A stretch of DNA of 45,699 bases from Levilactobacillus koreensis JCM 16448 (GTDB lineage Bacteria > Bacillota > Bacilli > Lactobacillales > Lactobacillaceae): assembly GCF_001435525.1 (NCBI RefSeq), contig NZ_AZDP01000076.1, positions 1 to 45,699 on the forward strand, in the 5' to 3' direction. The notes beneath the pieces are model-generated. The model was not told the origin of the DNA, did not search any database, and saw only the letters and a program-made list of their open reading frames with translations. Position numbers and translations under genes: made by a program. Of the stretch, positions 16,623 to 25,318 are shown one piece after another. Positions within the stretch are counted from its first letter, which is position 1. Each line of letters opens with the position of its first letter.

Positions 16623-17552
16623 CTAGCCTCTACGCGAACGCCATTGATGAAACATTTCGCCAAGCCGTGGCCGCCATAACCAGCAATAACCGAAGATGGC
16701 GGACGCTAGGAACCAAAATACCAATGACCAGCCGTCCGTACCCCACACACTGAGTGAAGTCACGTAAACGACGAAAACGATGTATACTGGCACCTTTAAT
16801 TTCGGGAAGAGTAAGTACTCCCCGTTATGTTCCAGTGACAGATGGTTATACAGAGCGGCACCCCACACGAACAGGATGATCGCAGCCACGAGAAAACTTA
16901 CCCCCATGAGCCACGCCTGCTGTTCCGCGTTCAGGGCCACGCCACTCTCTCTTAAGATATTAACACTAATTGTGGAAGAACCAACTAAAGAAAGAGTAAA
17001 GCCGACAATTGTGACCATCAACGCCCCAGTCTGACCGACGATCAAAGCCGCAAACCAGGTCAGTGAAAACATCCCAATTGAGGATAATAGGCCCACAATC
17101 CATGAAGTCAAGACGCCCGGCCATGCTAAATGAAAGCCAACTCCAGCCGGCTTCATCACCCACAGCATTCCGTACTCTAAGGCAATCGTCAACACGGCAA
17201 TCACGAACAACGCCGCCATTGCAATCTTAATTTTTGACCAGTAGACCCGTCGACGAGAAAAGCCACTGGTGAACAGAAATTGGTTAAAGTTATCCTTCAA
17301 ATCTTGATTCATGATTAGGAGACCAGCTAGCCAGTAAACAGCAACGATCCAACCGGGAAAGCCCGAGAAATAAGCGCCCATGTACACGTTCCAATTTTGA
17401 ATGTTGCCGTCTACCAGTTGGGTTGCACTGTGTGGCAGACCATGCAACGAAAGAATTGTACTCATGAAGCATCCCAATAGCGCTAACCCACCAGCGACCA
17501 AGAATAGTCGCCGATGCCGCCGCCAAATGAGTCGATCTAATTGATTGTGCAT
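16623..17552 (-). CDS. ABC exporter membrane subunit
   Basis: A 309-residue hydrophobic protein with six to eight membrane helices and an N-terminal basic segment (RLIWRRHRRLF). The loop KDNFNQFLFTSGFSRRRVYWSK (about 87-108) is typical of ABC-2 type permeases of the YtrC/YtrD or bacitracin-like group. Its ATPase is encoded 11 bp upstream and the GntR regulator before that. The substrate is unknown; YtrA-controlled transporters often respond to cell-wall-active antibiotics. Confidence 0.75.
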   Translation of the reverse strand: MHNQLDRLIWRRHRRLFLVAGGLALLGCFMSTILSLHGLPHSATQLVDGNIQNWNVYMGAYFSGFPGWIVAVYWLAGLLIMNQDLKDNFNQFLFTSGFSRRRVYWSKIKIAMAALFVIAVLTIALEYGMLWVMKPAGVGFHLAWPGVLTSWIVGLLSSIGMFSLTWFAALIVGQTGALMVTIVGFTLSLVGSSTISVNILRESGVALNAEQQAWLMGVSFLVAAIILFVWGAALYNHLSLEHNGEYLLFPKLKVPVYIVFVVYVTSLSVWGTDGWSLVFWFLASAIFGYCWLWRPRLGEMFHQWRSRRG

Positions 17553-17563
17553 CTTAATTCCCC

Positions 17564-18457
17564 CTACTTCATCAGTTGGTAACCCGTGTCGTGTGCCAAA
17601 TTGGCGCGGAACAGGTCTTCCAACGTTAACGGTAATTCTTCAAACAAGACTGGCTGCAAGGCCTTCAACTGTTGGTCAATTGCTGGTGTATAATCCGTGA
17701 TCACGACGACCAAGACCCGTCCAGACACCCGAATCAACTTACTGTGATCCTTTAGCACAGCCGGAATCTGCTTATCCTTGAAGACTAACTGGAGCTTCTT
17801 GGCCTTAGCCCGGACATCCTCCAGATTGTAATCATGTACCAAATGGCTATCCTTCAATAGGAGCACTCGGTCACTGAGCCCGTCGAGTTCGTTTAAATCA
17901 TGCGATGAAATCAAGAACCCCTTTTTCTGGTCGGCAATTTCATCAATGATCATGGTCGCAATATTTTCCCGTACGATAACATCTAAACCATCGAATGGTT
18001 CGTCCAGAATAATGTACGTGGCATTAGACGTTAAGGCCAAAATCATATTGGTCAACGCCCGCATCCCCTTGGACAGTCGCCGATACTGGCTATTCCTATC
18101 TAATTTGAACTGAGTCAACAGCGCCAGATAACGTTGCTGATCAAATTGTGGGTAAACGTCACCGTAAAAATCGGGTAACTCCCACAACCGGTAGTTATCT
18201 AAGAAATTATACTGGACGTCCAAGAAGAAAACCTGCCGTTGCTCTTCCGGCGTGGTCACGATATCGTGATCATCCACGGTCACCTTGCCGGCATCCGCAA
18301 CGTACTGGTTGATCATGGTCCGAAACAGGGTCGTTTTCCCAACACCATTTCGGCCAACTAGCCCAATAATTTCACCTGGCGTCCACTGAAAACTGATGTC
18401 TTCAACAATTGGCCGGCCATTGATCTGTTTGCTTAACTGCGTTACTTGTAATGTCAC
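17564..18457 (-). CDS. ABC transporter ATP-binding subunit (YtrB type)
   Basis: A 297-residue ATPase with Walker A GRNGVGKT (35-42), an atypical signature LSKGM (128-132) and Walker B YIILDE (148-153), followed by a D-loop with GLD. The signature has K in place of the second residue of LSGGQ, common in small export ATPases. A C-terminal extension of about 80 residues follows the ATPase core. The start is GTG at 18455-18457, overlapping the stop of the GntR gene by one base, so the two are coupled. Confidence 0.88.
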   Translation of the reverse strand: MTLQVTQLSKQINGRPIVEDISFQWTPGEIIGLVGRNGVGKTTLFRTMINQYVADAGKVTVDDHDIVTTPEEQRQVFFLDVQYNFLDNYRLWELPDFYGDVYPQFDQQRYLALLTQFKLDRNSQYRRLSKGMRALTNMILALTSNATYIILDEPFDGLDVIVRENIATMIIDEIADQKKGFLISSHDLNELDGLSDRVLLLKDSHLVHDYNLEDVRAKAKKLQLVFKDKQIPAVLKDHSKLIRVSGRVLVVVITDYTPAIDQQLKALQPVLFEELPLTLEDLFRANLAHDTGYQLMK

Positions 18458-18822
18458 TACTCTGCCCCCTCATATGCCGCTCTGATCCACCCGACGACCT
18501 CTTCTACCGGTACGCCGAGGTAGCGAATCTCCGTCAATAATGTTAAAAGTTGTTTTTTGCTGGCAACGACCTGGGCGCTATCACCATATTCGGCCGTTTC
18601 GCGGACATACGTGCCCTTACCGTGAACCGTGGTGATCACGTGTTGCGTCTCCAGTTGCTTGTAGGCCTTACTGACCGTGTTCGGGTTCAACTGTACCTGT
18701 CGCGCCATGTCTCTGACGGACGGTAATCGGTCCCCCGGCTGCAAGATACCCTGCACGATTTGTTGTTTAACCTGCAGGACCAGCTGCTCGTAATACGGCA
18801 GACTAGAATCATTTGCTTGCAT
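18457..18822 (-). CDS. GntR-family regulator, YtrA subfamily
   Basis: A 121-residue repressor with an N-terminal winged helix (PYYEQLVLQVKQQIVQGI, LQPGDRLPSVRDMARQVQLN, PNTVSKAYKQLE, then HGKGTYV) and only a short helical C-terminus. This short layout defines the YtrA subgroup, which normally represses its own ABC transporter operon. The operator 38 bp upstream of the gene is a perfect dyad over the -10 (18860-18882). It is the first gene of the regulator-ATPase-permease operon. Confidence 0.9.
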   Translation of the reverse strand: MQANDSSLPYYEQLVLQVKQQIVQGILQPGDRLPSVRDMARQVQLNPNTVSKAYKQLETQHVITTVHGKGTYVRETAEYGDSAQVVASKKQLLTLLTEIRYLGVPVEEVVGWIRAAYEGAE

Positions 18823-18859
18823 TGTTCCTCACCCCTTGGTGTTTGGCTACGTGTCCCGT

Positions 18860-18894
18860 GTGTACTATTATACCTAGTACACTTGATTTGGCAA
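18860..18894 (-). promoter_or_regulatory. Promoter and YtrA-type operator of the ABC operon
   Basis: The perfect inverted repeat GTGTACTA (18860-18867) / TAGTACAC (18875-18882) with a 7-bp centre overlaps the -10 TATAAT (18867-18872). The -35 TTGCCA is at 18889-18894 (16-bp spacer). This placement gives simple autorepression by the GntR protein encoded downstream. Confidence 0.8.
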
Positions 18895-19020
18895 CCCCTA
18901 GATTTAAATTTCACCTGTGGCTACAATCGTTTTTCGTTAGGACACCGGTCCGCTACAAAGACACCATGCTTATGGGTTGACACGTAACAATGCCATCACC
19001 GTTGCCACCAAAATTATGAC

Positions 19021-19080
19021 TTGAAAAAGTTAGACTATACAGTTATGCTATGTATAGTTGAACTGTATATAGTTTGACTG
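19021..19080 (+). promoter_or_regulatory. Promoter and dyads of the PadR operon
   Basis: The -35 TTGAAA (19021-19026) and -10 TATGCT (19044-19049) have a 17-bp spacer. CTATACA (19035-19041) / TGTATAG (19051-19057) is a perfect inverted repeat across the -10. It is followed by the near direct repeats TATAGTTGAACTGTA and TATAGTTTGACTGTG. This fits autorepression by the PadR protein. Confidence 0.65.
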
Positions 19081-19112
19081 TGTATTTTGCAGATCAAGTT
19101 AGGAGAAGGCAC

Positions 19113-19424
19113 ATGGCGCGAAATAAGCATTTACCGCTAACCGAAACAACTTACTACATCCTGCTGGCACTCACGCAACCACTCCACGGCTACGGTGCCA
19201 TTCAGGAGATCGAGCGACTCAGCGAAGGCACCGTCAAGATCGCCGCGGGCACCATGTACGGGGCTACGGAGAACTTGCTGAAACTGAAGTGGATCAAGGA
19301 GGTTCCTAGCAATGATAAGCGGCGACGCGTGTATTTGATCACTGATACTGGGAAATCAATTTTAAAATTAGAAACACAACGACTACGGAGCTTGGGGAAG
19401 CTTGCCGAAGAATTCGGCTATTAG
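19113..19424 (+). CDS. PadR-family transcriptional regulator
   Basis: A 103-residue winged-helix protein of the short PadR subgroup. It has the hallmark TTYYILLALTQPLHGYGAIQEIE (about 12-34), GTMYGATENLLK, and the wing DKRRRVYLITDTGK. The start is the ATG at 19113 with AGGAGA upstream; the open frame extends 13 codons further but lacks a ribosome site there. It is followed after 13 bp by a DUF2812 protein, a common PadR partner thought to be the regulated effector. Confidence 0.9.
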   Translation: MARNKHLPLTETTYYILLALTQPLHGYGAIQEIERLSEGTVKIAAGTMYGATENLLKLKWIKEVPSNDKRRRVYLITDTGKSILKLETQRLRSLGKLAEEFGY

Positions 19425-19437
19425 GAGGAAAAAGGAC

Positions 19438-20046
19438 ATGAAAAGATTTCACGTGTTTTTGGATCTTAACGAAGAAGAGGACTGGATCAATGCGGTTCAG
19501 GAGACTGGCTACCGTTTGACCGCGGTGAATCCGTTCTTGCACCGCTATACCTTTGAGGCCCTGACAGCCAACGATCAGTTCAACCCGTATACGCGCTTGG
19601 ACTTTCGCGACAAAGGCATGAGTCGACGCAACTATCAAAACTATCGCCAACTCTTCAGCGACAGCGGTTGGCAGCTCACCGCTGGCAGTCGGCATGGGGG
19701 CATTCAGTACTTTCAACAGAAGAGTGCCGCATCGGCCAATGACATCTTTTCAGATGAGCGCTCCAAGGTCAGATGTCGCCGGCGATTCAGTCGGTTCAGT
19801 GCCATCTACGGTGTAGTCTTTCTCATATACTTTTTCTACATCAAGGGAGTGGAAAATGTAAATATCGTCGATGTCAAAACTTGGTACTTCACACCAGGTC
19901 TGTGGCAAATGCAGGGAGAGTCGTTCTGGAAGGCCCTGCTCTTTGAGACACCGTTTGTCTTACTGCGCATGCTTCTCGTGTATATTTTCCTGATTGTCGG
20001 TATCTATTACCTGTGCCGGGCGATTCGGAATGGGTATCGGGAGTGA
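19438..20046 (+). CDS. DUF2812 domain membrane protein
   Basis: A 202-residue protein with an N-terminal soluble DUF2812 domain (about 1-105, beginning KRFHVFLDLNEEEDWINA and containing YTRLDFRDKG and GGIQYFQ). It is followed by two membrane helices (about 120-138 and 170-195). The function is unknown. PadR-DUF2812 pairs are widespread in Firmicutes and are thought to be involved in envelope stress, which is inference here. The ATG at 19438 follows TTAGGAGG. Confidence 0.85.
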   Translation: MKRFHVFLDLNEEEDWINAVQETGYRLTAVNPFLHRYTFEALTANDQFNPYTRLDFRDKGMSRRNYQNYRQLFSDSGWQLTAGSRHGGIQYFQQKSAASANDIFSDERSKVRCRRRFSRFSAIYGVVFLIYFFYIKGVENVNIVDVKTWYFTPGLWQMQGESFWKALLFETPFVLLRMLLVYIFLIVGIYYLCRAIRNGYRE

Positions 20047-20159
20047 TCTTAACCGAACTAAGGTTACCCGGTATTTCTAATGATGCTGATAAGCGCTTTG
20101 AATAGTTCTTAAAATAAGCGGAATAAGGGCAATCCATAAGTCTCCCAGGGGGTATCAAA

Positions 20160-20822
20160 ATGTCATATGATAACAAGTTTCAAATGACCGAAAAGTCCGC
20201 CCGATTTTTTGCTAAAAAGAATTTAGTTAACTTAGTCTACGCGACTTCAAAACTAGAAAATGTTCAGGCAACCTTGGATCAAACGCAGACCATTGTTGAT
20301 GGCCTAGGCGTGTCGGGAATACCAACTGACGAAATCATCACCATCGTTAATTTGAAACGTGCCTGGCAATTCGTCATTGCTAATGAAGTGCCCTACTCGC
20401 TAGCAATTAGCAACCATATCAACGCAATTGCCGCACAAGATGACTCGCTAGATCCAGGAAATATCCGGACAGGAAACGTCATGCTCGATGACACAAGTTA
20501 CGTCCCAGCGATTCCGGATATTGATAAGGTTCCTGAACGCGTTTCAGGCGTTTTAGACCAAGGTAAGAGTCTAACGGAACGTCTATTGAATCTATTACTC
20601 GTCATGATGCGCGACCAATTCTATTGGGATGGCAACAAACGCACAGCCTTTTTGACCATCAATTACATCGCCATTCCAGCTGGTATCGGAATCATTACCG
20701 TTAACGAAGAACAGCTAGAAACTTTCAACAATTTACTCGCCCCCTTTTACGAAACGGGCAATGGTCAGAACCTAAAAATATGGTTGTATGACAACTGCAT
20801 TCGCGGTATGAAATTAAGTTAG
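20160..20822 (+). CDS. Fic-fold protein with altered catalytic motif
   Basis: A 220-residue Fic-domain protein. An N-terminal helix carries the inhibitory motif TSKLEN (29-34), matching (S/T)xxxE(G/N) of class II Fic proteins. The target-docking flap is at about 100-125 (GNIRTGNVMLDDTSYVPAIP). The core motif reads QFYWDGNKR (153-161) where active Fic enzymes have HxFx(D/E)GN(G/K)R. The catalytic histidine position is Gln153 and the phenylalanine is Tyr155. AMP transfer by the usual mechanism is therefore doubtful; deAMPylation or another role is possible. The gene looks richer in AT than its neighbours and has its own terminator, which suggests later acquisition. Confidence 0.85.
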   Translation: MSYDNKFQMTEKSARFFAKKNLVNLVYATSKLENVQATLDQTQTIVDGLGVSGIPTDEIITIVNLKRAWQFVIANEVPYSLAISNHINAIAAQDDSLDPGNIRTGNVMLDDTSYVPAIPDIDKVPERVSGVLDQGKSLTERLLNLLLVMMRDQFYWDGNKRTAFLTINYIAIPAGIGIITVNEEQLETFNNLLAPFYETGNGQNLKIWLYDNCIRGMKLS

Positions 20823-20828
20823 TTGTCA

Positions 20829-20869
20829 AAAAAGTGACACGTCGAAATTATTTCAACGTGCCACTTTTG
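20829..20869 (+). terminator. Terminator of the Fic gene
   Basis: AAAAGTGACACGTCGAAAT pairs with ATTTCAACGTGCCACTTTT, then TTT. It starts a few bases after the stop codon. Confidence 0.85.
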
Positions 20870-20931
20870 TTTAGACTTATATTTGAAAGATGTGAGTCGA
20901 GAAATCCCCCGACCTTTGCAGTCTGATCTAT

Positions 20932-21690
20932 TTAAAGCTCGCTGTCAGATTCGTCGCTACCCTCATCATCACTCGCGTCGGCATCGTCCATCACATGTGG
21001 CCGATTTTCCGTTTGCCGCCAGACCAGTTGATTGTAGAACTTGGCCCGCGCCAAATCGTAGTACGGCATGACGAACAGGAAGGCCAAGCCAAACGTGATG
21101 CCTCCCAGAATGAACCAGAGAATGAAGCTCAGGTCCATGATGAACAGGAAGGACTTGTAGCCGTTCATCATTTCTCGCGAACGGGTAATGGCCTCAAGGG
21201 CCGTGATATTTTCACCGCGGTCATAGGCGTCCCGGTAGATGTAGAAGGCCTGGGAATAGGAATATGCCTTGATAATTCCCGGGAAGAACAAGAGCAGTGA
21301 CCACAGGAACGTGAAAATCCCGATAAAGATGCAGATGAACATCCATCCCAGGAAGTACTGGCCCTTGTCAAACAGGGCAAAGCTACGTTGAATCGGGTTG
21401 TCCATCTCCGCCGTCGCCCGGTCGAGGTCGATCATGGTCAGTTGGGTCCCCACATGGAGCATCGAGGCCACGATGAAGAAGATACCGGCAAACGAGAAGA
21501 AACTATTGAATGACCAACCAGAGCTGGCCTCGTTGATCCGGGTAATCAGGTTGATATCCCGAGTATACATGGTATCCCCGATCCACCAAAGTGCTAACCA
21601 GAGAATCGATAGCAGAACATAGAATTTGTAATGATCGAGAACCTGTCGCTTGGCCCCCATTTTTAAGTTAACGCGATCTTGTGAGTCCAT
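20932..21690 (-). CDS. DUF975 family integral membrane protein
   Basis: A 252-residue protein with about six membrane helices and a very acidic C-terminal tail (DDADASDDEGSDESDSEL). The central region FFPGIIKAYSYSQAFYIYRD followed by GENITALEAITRSREMMNGYK is characteristic of the DUF975 family, whose function is unknown. The ATG at 21688-21690 is chosen for its GGAGG seven bases upstream. It is a single gene converging with the Fic gene. No convincing promoter was found, and the gap to the sulfotransferase (21691-21974) holds only a TGACAA/TTGTCA dyad near 21873-21887. Confidence 0.85.
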   Translation of the reverse strand: MDSQDRVNLKMGAKRQVLDHYKFYVLLSILWLALWWIGDTMYTRDINLITRINEASSGWSFNSFFSFAGIFFIVASMLHVGTQLTMIDLDRATAEMDNPIQRSFALFDKGQYFLGWMFICIFIGIFTFLWSLLLFFPGIIKAYSYSQAFYIYRDAYDRGENITALEAITRSREMMNGYKSFLFIMDLSFILWFILGGITFGLAFLFVMPYYDLARAKFYNQLVWRQTENRPHVMDDADASDDEGSDESDSEL

Positions 21691-21974
21691 ATTTTCCTCC
21701 TCTAATTGCACTGGGTCAGTCCAGTCGCCGCTTTGTCCTTATAGTATACAATCTGACACGATTTGACTAGGGGTTCACCTTATTTTCCCAGTAAATGGCT
21801 AAATCCACGCCCCATTTACACGACCAAACCACCGACCCACTAGGTTGTTTTCACCCAATATAATTGCTAAAATGACAAAGTTGTCACCCTAACTAATTAT
21901 CAGGCAAGGTATCTAGCGGCCGGTTAACGTACTGTTGGCCGTCGCTGGCCCCCTAGAAGGAGTTTTTACATACT

Positions 21975-23687
21975 ATGAAGAAATTTTGGAAGATCAGCTT
22001 CAGCGTTCTTCTGGTCGTGATCATCGTGGGCGGTGCGACTGCCTATCACGAGCGACACAATCTGCGTCGTTTCCTGCTAGTCCATCAAACCTATCACCAG
22101 AAAAATGTGCTGGCAACGCCCCAGATCAAATTGAATCTGCGGCCCGCCCTGTCCACCAAGAATACCACGGCTACCAACACCCTGACGACGGATTACCAGC
22201 AACAACTCAAGGCGCTAAAGCCCGGATCAGCCAACGCCAAGGTCATCGTGAACCCCTACAAGACCTCCCCGCTGTCCGGCCTAATTTTAGTCAAGACGCA
22301 GGCCGCGACTCGGGTGTCGCTAACCGTTCATGGTGACACGCCGGCCACGACGATCACCAAAAAATTAGCCGGCTACCAAACGACCCATCGTGTTGGCGTG
22401 CTCGGTCTCTACGCCGACCGAACCAACCGCGTCACCCTGACCTTCACCAAGCACAACGGTCAGACCTCCTACGCGACCTACACCATGAAGACCGGCGCGG
22501 CGCCTAAGCAGATCGGCCACAACGTGCTCAAGACCAGCAAGCCTCAGCAAATGGCCCTGGGCACCGGTCATACCCGGCTCACCTTTGCCGTCAGTAGTCA
22601 GGGCATCACGTACGGCCTGGACGCCGCCGGTCAAGTTCGCTGGTACAGCACCGAAAAGATTTCGCACATCTTCAAACAGCTTGCCAATAACCACCTGCTG
22701 ATTCTCACCAAGATCTCCCCTAGTGAACACAAATACAACGCACTCCGGGAGACCGATTTCTACGGCCGCGTTTACCGCCAGTACAACTTCAGCGGCCTCT
22801 TTCCAACTCGCCAGGATCACAGCAAGCTGGAAACCAACACGGTCATTCACCACGATGCCATCGAACTGCCCAACCACAATCTGCTGTTAACGGTGGACGA
22901 TGGTTCCAGCAAGTACGTTGAGGACACCATGATCGAAATCAACTACAAGACGGCCAAAATCGTCAAGATCATCGACCTGAAACGCATTTTGCCCAAGTCG
23001 GCCTACACGCAGTACGACGGTACCCACCGCCCAGACGGCAAGATCGACTGGTTCCATCAAAACTCGATGTACTATGATCAGCAGCGTGACGAACTGATTG
23101 TATCTGGGCGGAATCAGGATATGATGTTTGCCATCAACTATAAGACCACCAAGCTCAAATGGATCTTGTCCTCACCGGAAAAACTGCCGCAGAGTTACCA
23201 GAAATACCTCTTAAAGCCGACGACCAAAAACTTCCGGTACAGCGGTGGTCAACACGCCGTCATGCTGCTACATCCGCACCAAACGACCGGTGATACGATC
23301 GACCTGCAGTACTACGACAACAACGTTCCGGTCACGCGGGGCAAGACCAAGCAGTCCAAGAAGTGGTCCGCCGGTGAAATCGTCAAAATCAACCAACTCA
23401 AGGGCACGGTCGAAAAGACCTGGAGCTTTGGTAAGACGCTCGGTCAACGCAACTTCACCAACATCGTCGGTAGCAGTTATGCCGTCGGTAAAGGCAACAC
23501 CCTGATTGGCTTCGGTTACGCCGACAATGGCAAACGCAGCGAGTTCGTCGAGGTCAACCGCAAGACTGGCAAAATCGTCTTCGATGTCGACCGCACCAAG
23601 TTCGCTCACGGCGACTGGAGCTACCGGGCACAACGCATGTCCTTGTACCCCGGCTCCGCTAGCATTGGGTTGAACTCGATCAAGTGA
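21975..23687 (+). CDS. Arylsulfate sulfotransferase (ASST family)
   Basis: A 570-residue protein anchored by one N-terminal helix (about 7-23) with the rest outside the cell. It has an immunoglobulin-like N-terminal domain followed by a six-bladed propeller. ASST enzymes move sulfate from one phenol ester to another phenol without PAPS. Expected active-site residues are visible: His293 in HHDAIELPN, His361 in DWFHQNS, Arg379 in SGRNQD and His427 in SGGQHAV. The 18-residue His361-Arg379 spacing matches that of the E. coli enzyme as I recall it. No DsbA/DsbL-like partner is adjacent. AAGGAG lies 12 bases before the ATG. Whether the substrates are phenolic sulfates or envelope components is unknown. 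Confidence 0.85.
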   Translation: MKKFWKISFSVLLVVIIVGGATAYHERHNLRRFLLVHQTYHQKNVLATPQIKLNLRPALSTKNTTATNTLTTDYQQQLKALKPGSANAKVIVNPYKTSPLSGLILVKTQAATRVSLTVHGDTPATTITKKLAGYQTTHRVGVLGLYADRTNRVTLTFTKHNGQTSYATYTMKTGAAPKQIGHNVLKTSKPQQMALGTGHTRLTFAVSSQGITYGLDAAGQVRWYSTEKISHIFKQLANNHLLILTKISPSEHKYNALRETDFYGRVYRQYNFSGLFPTRQDHSKLETNTVIHHDAIELPNHNLLLTVDDGSSKYVEDTMIEINYKTAKIVKIIDLKRILPKSAYTQYDGTHRPDGKIDWFHQNSMYYDQQRDELIVSGRNQDMMFAINYKTTKLKWILSSPEKLPQSYQKYLLKPTTKNFRYSGGQHAVMLLHPHQTTGDTIDLQYYDNNVPVTRGKTKQSKKWSAGEIVKINQLKGTVEKTWSFGKTLGQRNFTNIVGSSYAVGKGNTLIGFGYADNGKRSEFVEVNRKTGKIVFDVDRTKFAHGDWSYRAQRMSLYPGSASIGLNSIK

Positions 23688-23705
23688 TTTAGACTGGTTG
23701 GAATT

Positions 23706-23888
23706 GGCCGCACTCCGGAAAACAGGGATTCCGCCTGCTGTGGGGACGCTTCAGCCTGGAAGAACACCAGTCTTCTCGCTCGCTTTGAAGCCACGAAAAC
23801 CACGTGTCTCCAAAGTCGCCCATAGTGGTCGCTAACAGCGACCGCTATTTCCACGGCTGGCTACATCCCTGTCCTCCTCCGGCTCTGA
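23706..23888 (-). repeat. Structured repeat module B, solitary copy (B2)
   Basis: A full-length B in minus orientation without an adjacent A. The variable hairpin pairs ATAG-C-GGTCGCT with AGCGACC-A-CTAT. The second pairs CTTTGGAG with CTTCAAAG, with inner CACG/CGTG. It sits between the convergent sulfotransferase and lacR genes. Confidence 0.8.
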
Positions 23889-24009
23889 TTGATTTTTACC
23901 ATAACTGACATTGACAGCCACTACTAGTCTTCACAGATAGTGACCTTTCAACTCGCTAAGACAGCTAAGACATCATTTCAACGTATCCGCAACAACCCGT
24001 TCCGACTAC

Positions 24010-24066
24010 AAAAAGTAGGCATTCCAGATTTTCCTTGCACGAAGGATTATCTGGAATGCCTACTTC
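24010..24066 (-). terminator. Terminator of lacR
   Basis: A very long stem: GAAGTAGGCATTCCAGAT pairs with ATCTGGAATGCCTACTT with inner TCCTT/AAGGA, followed on the minus strand by TTTTT. It begins at the end of the lacR coding region. Confidence 0.9.
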
Positions 24067-24068
24067 GT

Positions 24069-25052
24069 TTACCACACAAAGCTCTTCCGCTGAATCAGTT
24101 CGCAATCCAACCGAATCTCGCGCTTAGACTGCGTTGGGAACAAGATACCGTCACGTAGCGTGCTGATGATCGACCGGCCAATTTCGGTCGTGTCGATTCT
24201 GAACGTCGTCAATGGTGGCGAGACGTACTTGGCAATATCAATGTCGTTGACGCTGATGATGGCCGTATCCACGGGTACCGTCACCTTATTTTCGTTAAAC
24301 GCCTTTAGTACCCCGACTGCCAATGGGTCCGAGGCGACGATGAAGCCCTTCGGCAATGGGTGTTGGTCCATCATGCCAACCAGTTTCAGGCCCATTTGGT
24401 AGCCGCAGTGCACCGAAAACTCTTCGCCAATCAAGACAAAACGTTCGTCAAATAGTCCCAACTCCCGCATATAGCTTTCAAAATAAGTCGTCCGCGGATC
24501 GTCCGGAAAGTCTGCGTGCCAGAATTTACCGCCAATTAGTCCGATCGATGTAATACCCGATCGGCGAAAGGAGTCAATCGCCACGTGGACCATCGACTCG
24601 TAGTTTGGCTGGACCGAATTGAACGTGTGCGGGTCCGGATTGACGTCCGCAAAGACCGTATTCGCCGTCAACTTCTTCATTAACTGAATGTCGTCACGCG
24701 TGAACGGCCCCAGTGCAATCAGTCCGTCGATCTTCTGCGGAACATCTTGCACGTGCCGATAGAACTGCACATCCATATCCGCCGCCTTCCCCGCCGCAAT
24801 GATGTTCTTGCGGATACTGCTAAAGTAGGAATCCTCCAGCTCCTTTTGCGGGTCCACCGAGAGGAGCACCGCAACCTGGTACTGACTACTCTTCGCGCTG
24901 TCCTCGTGATGATAATTCAATTCATTTGCCACCCGCGTGATGCGTTGCTGCGCCTTCTCCGAAATGGAAAAGGTCGGGTCATCGTTGAGAAAACGGGATA
25001 CCGTCGCTGAAGAATACCCCGACTTCTGAGCAATTTCTTTAATTGTCGCCAA
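24069..25052 (-). CDS. lacR: LacI-family repressor of the lactose locus
   Basis: A 327-residue repressor with an N-terminal HTH (ATIKEIAQKSGYSSATVSRFLNDD, residues 2-25) and hinge, and a periplasmic-binding-protein-like sensor domain (about 60-327). The preferred start is TTG at 25050-25052, giving the classical MATIKEIA N-terminus with GGGAG eight bases upstream; an in-frame GTG at 25059 overlaps that ribosome site. It is divergent from the GH42 beta-galactosidase, and the sensor resembles GalR/EbgR types. It is therefore the likely galactoside-responsive repressor. Confidence 0.9.
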   Translation of the reverse strand: MATIKEIAQKSGYSSATVSRFLNDDPTFSISEKAQQRITRVANELNYHHEDSAKSSQYQVAVLLSVDPQKELEDSYFSSIRKNIIAAGKAADMDVQFYRHVQDVPQKIDGLIALGPFTRDDIQLMKKLTANTVFADVNPDPHTFNSVQPNYESMVHVAIDSFRRSGITSIGLIGGKFWHADFPDDPRTTYFESYMRELGLFDERFVLIGEEFSVHCGYQMGLKLVGMMDQHPLPKGFIVASDPLAVGVLKAFNENKVTVPVDTAIISVNDIDIAKYVSPPLTTFRIDTTEIGRSIISTLRDGILFPTQSKREIRLDCELIQRKSFVW

Positions 25053-25142
25053 TTTTCTCACTCCCTTGTTCTGTGCTAAACCGTTAAGATGATTCGCAGT
25101 GACTTTAATCGCGTCACGTTAACTATTTACTAAAAGCGGCAA

Positions 25143-25156
25143 CGTAAGCGTTTGCA
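25143..25156. promoter_or_regulatory. Catabolite-responsive element (cre), lacR side
   Basis: CGTAAGCGTTTGCA matches the CcpA cre consensus TGWAANCGNTNWCA except at its first base. It lies 90 bp upstream of the lacR start in the divergent region. Confidence 0.5.
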
Positions 25157-25259
25157 TTTTATATAAATTTAAAAGCGAATCCACCTGTATTTCCCTTTAA
25201 TCATACTCTAAACGGCTATTCAGTTGCGAGCTAAATTGCTAAATATCATTTAAAAGACG

Positions 25260-25318
25260 TTTACTAATCTTTACTAGTTTACTATTTTTAAGCGCTTTCA
25301 TTAACTAAATTTTTAGTC
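25260..25318 (+). promoter_or_regulatory. Beta-galactosidase promoter with cre and candidate LacR operator
   Basis: A candidate -35 TTTACT (25260-25265) and -10 TATTTT (25283-25288) have a 17-bp spacer. The cre TTTAAGCGCTTTCA (25287-25300) starts inside the -10 and would block transcription when CcpA binds. ACTAAA (25304-25309) / TTTAGT (25312-25317) is a perfect dyad and a candidate LacR operator. Several TTTACTA repeats surround it. Confidence 0.5.
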
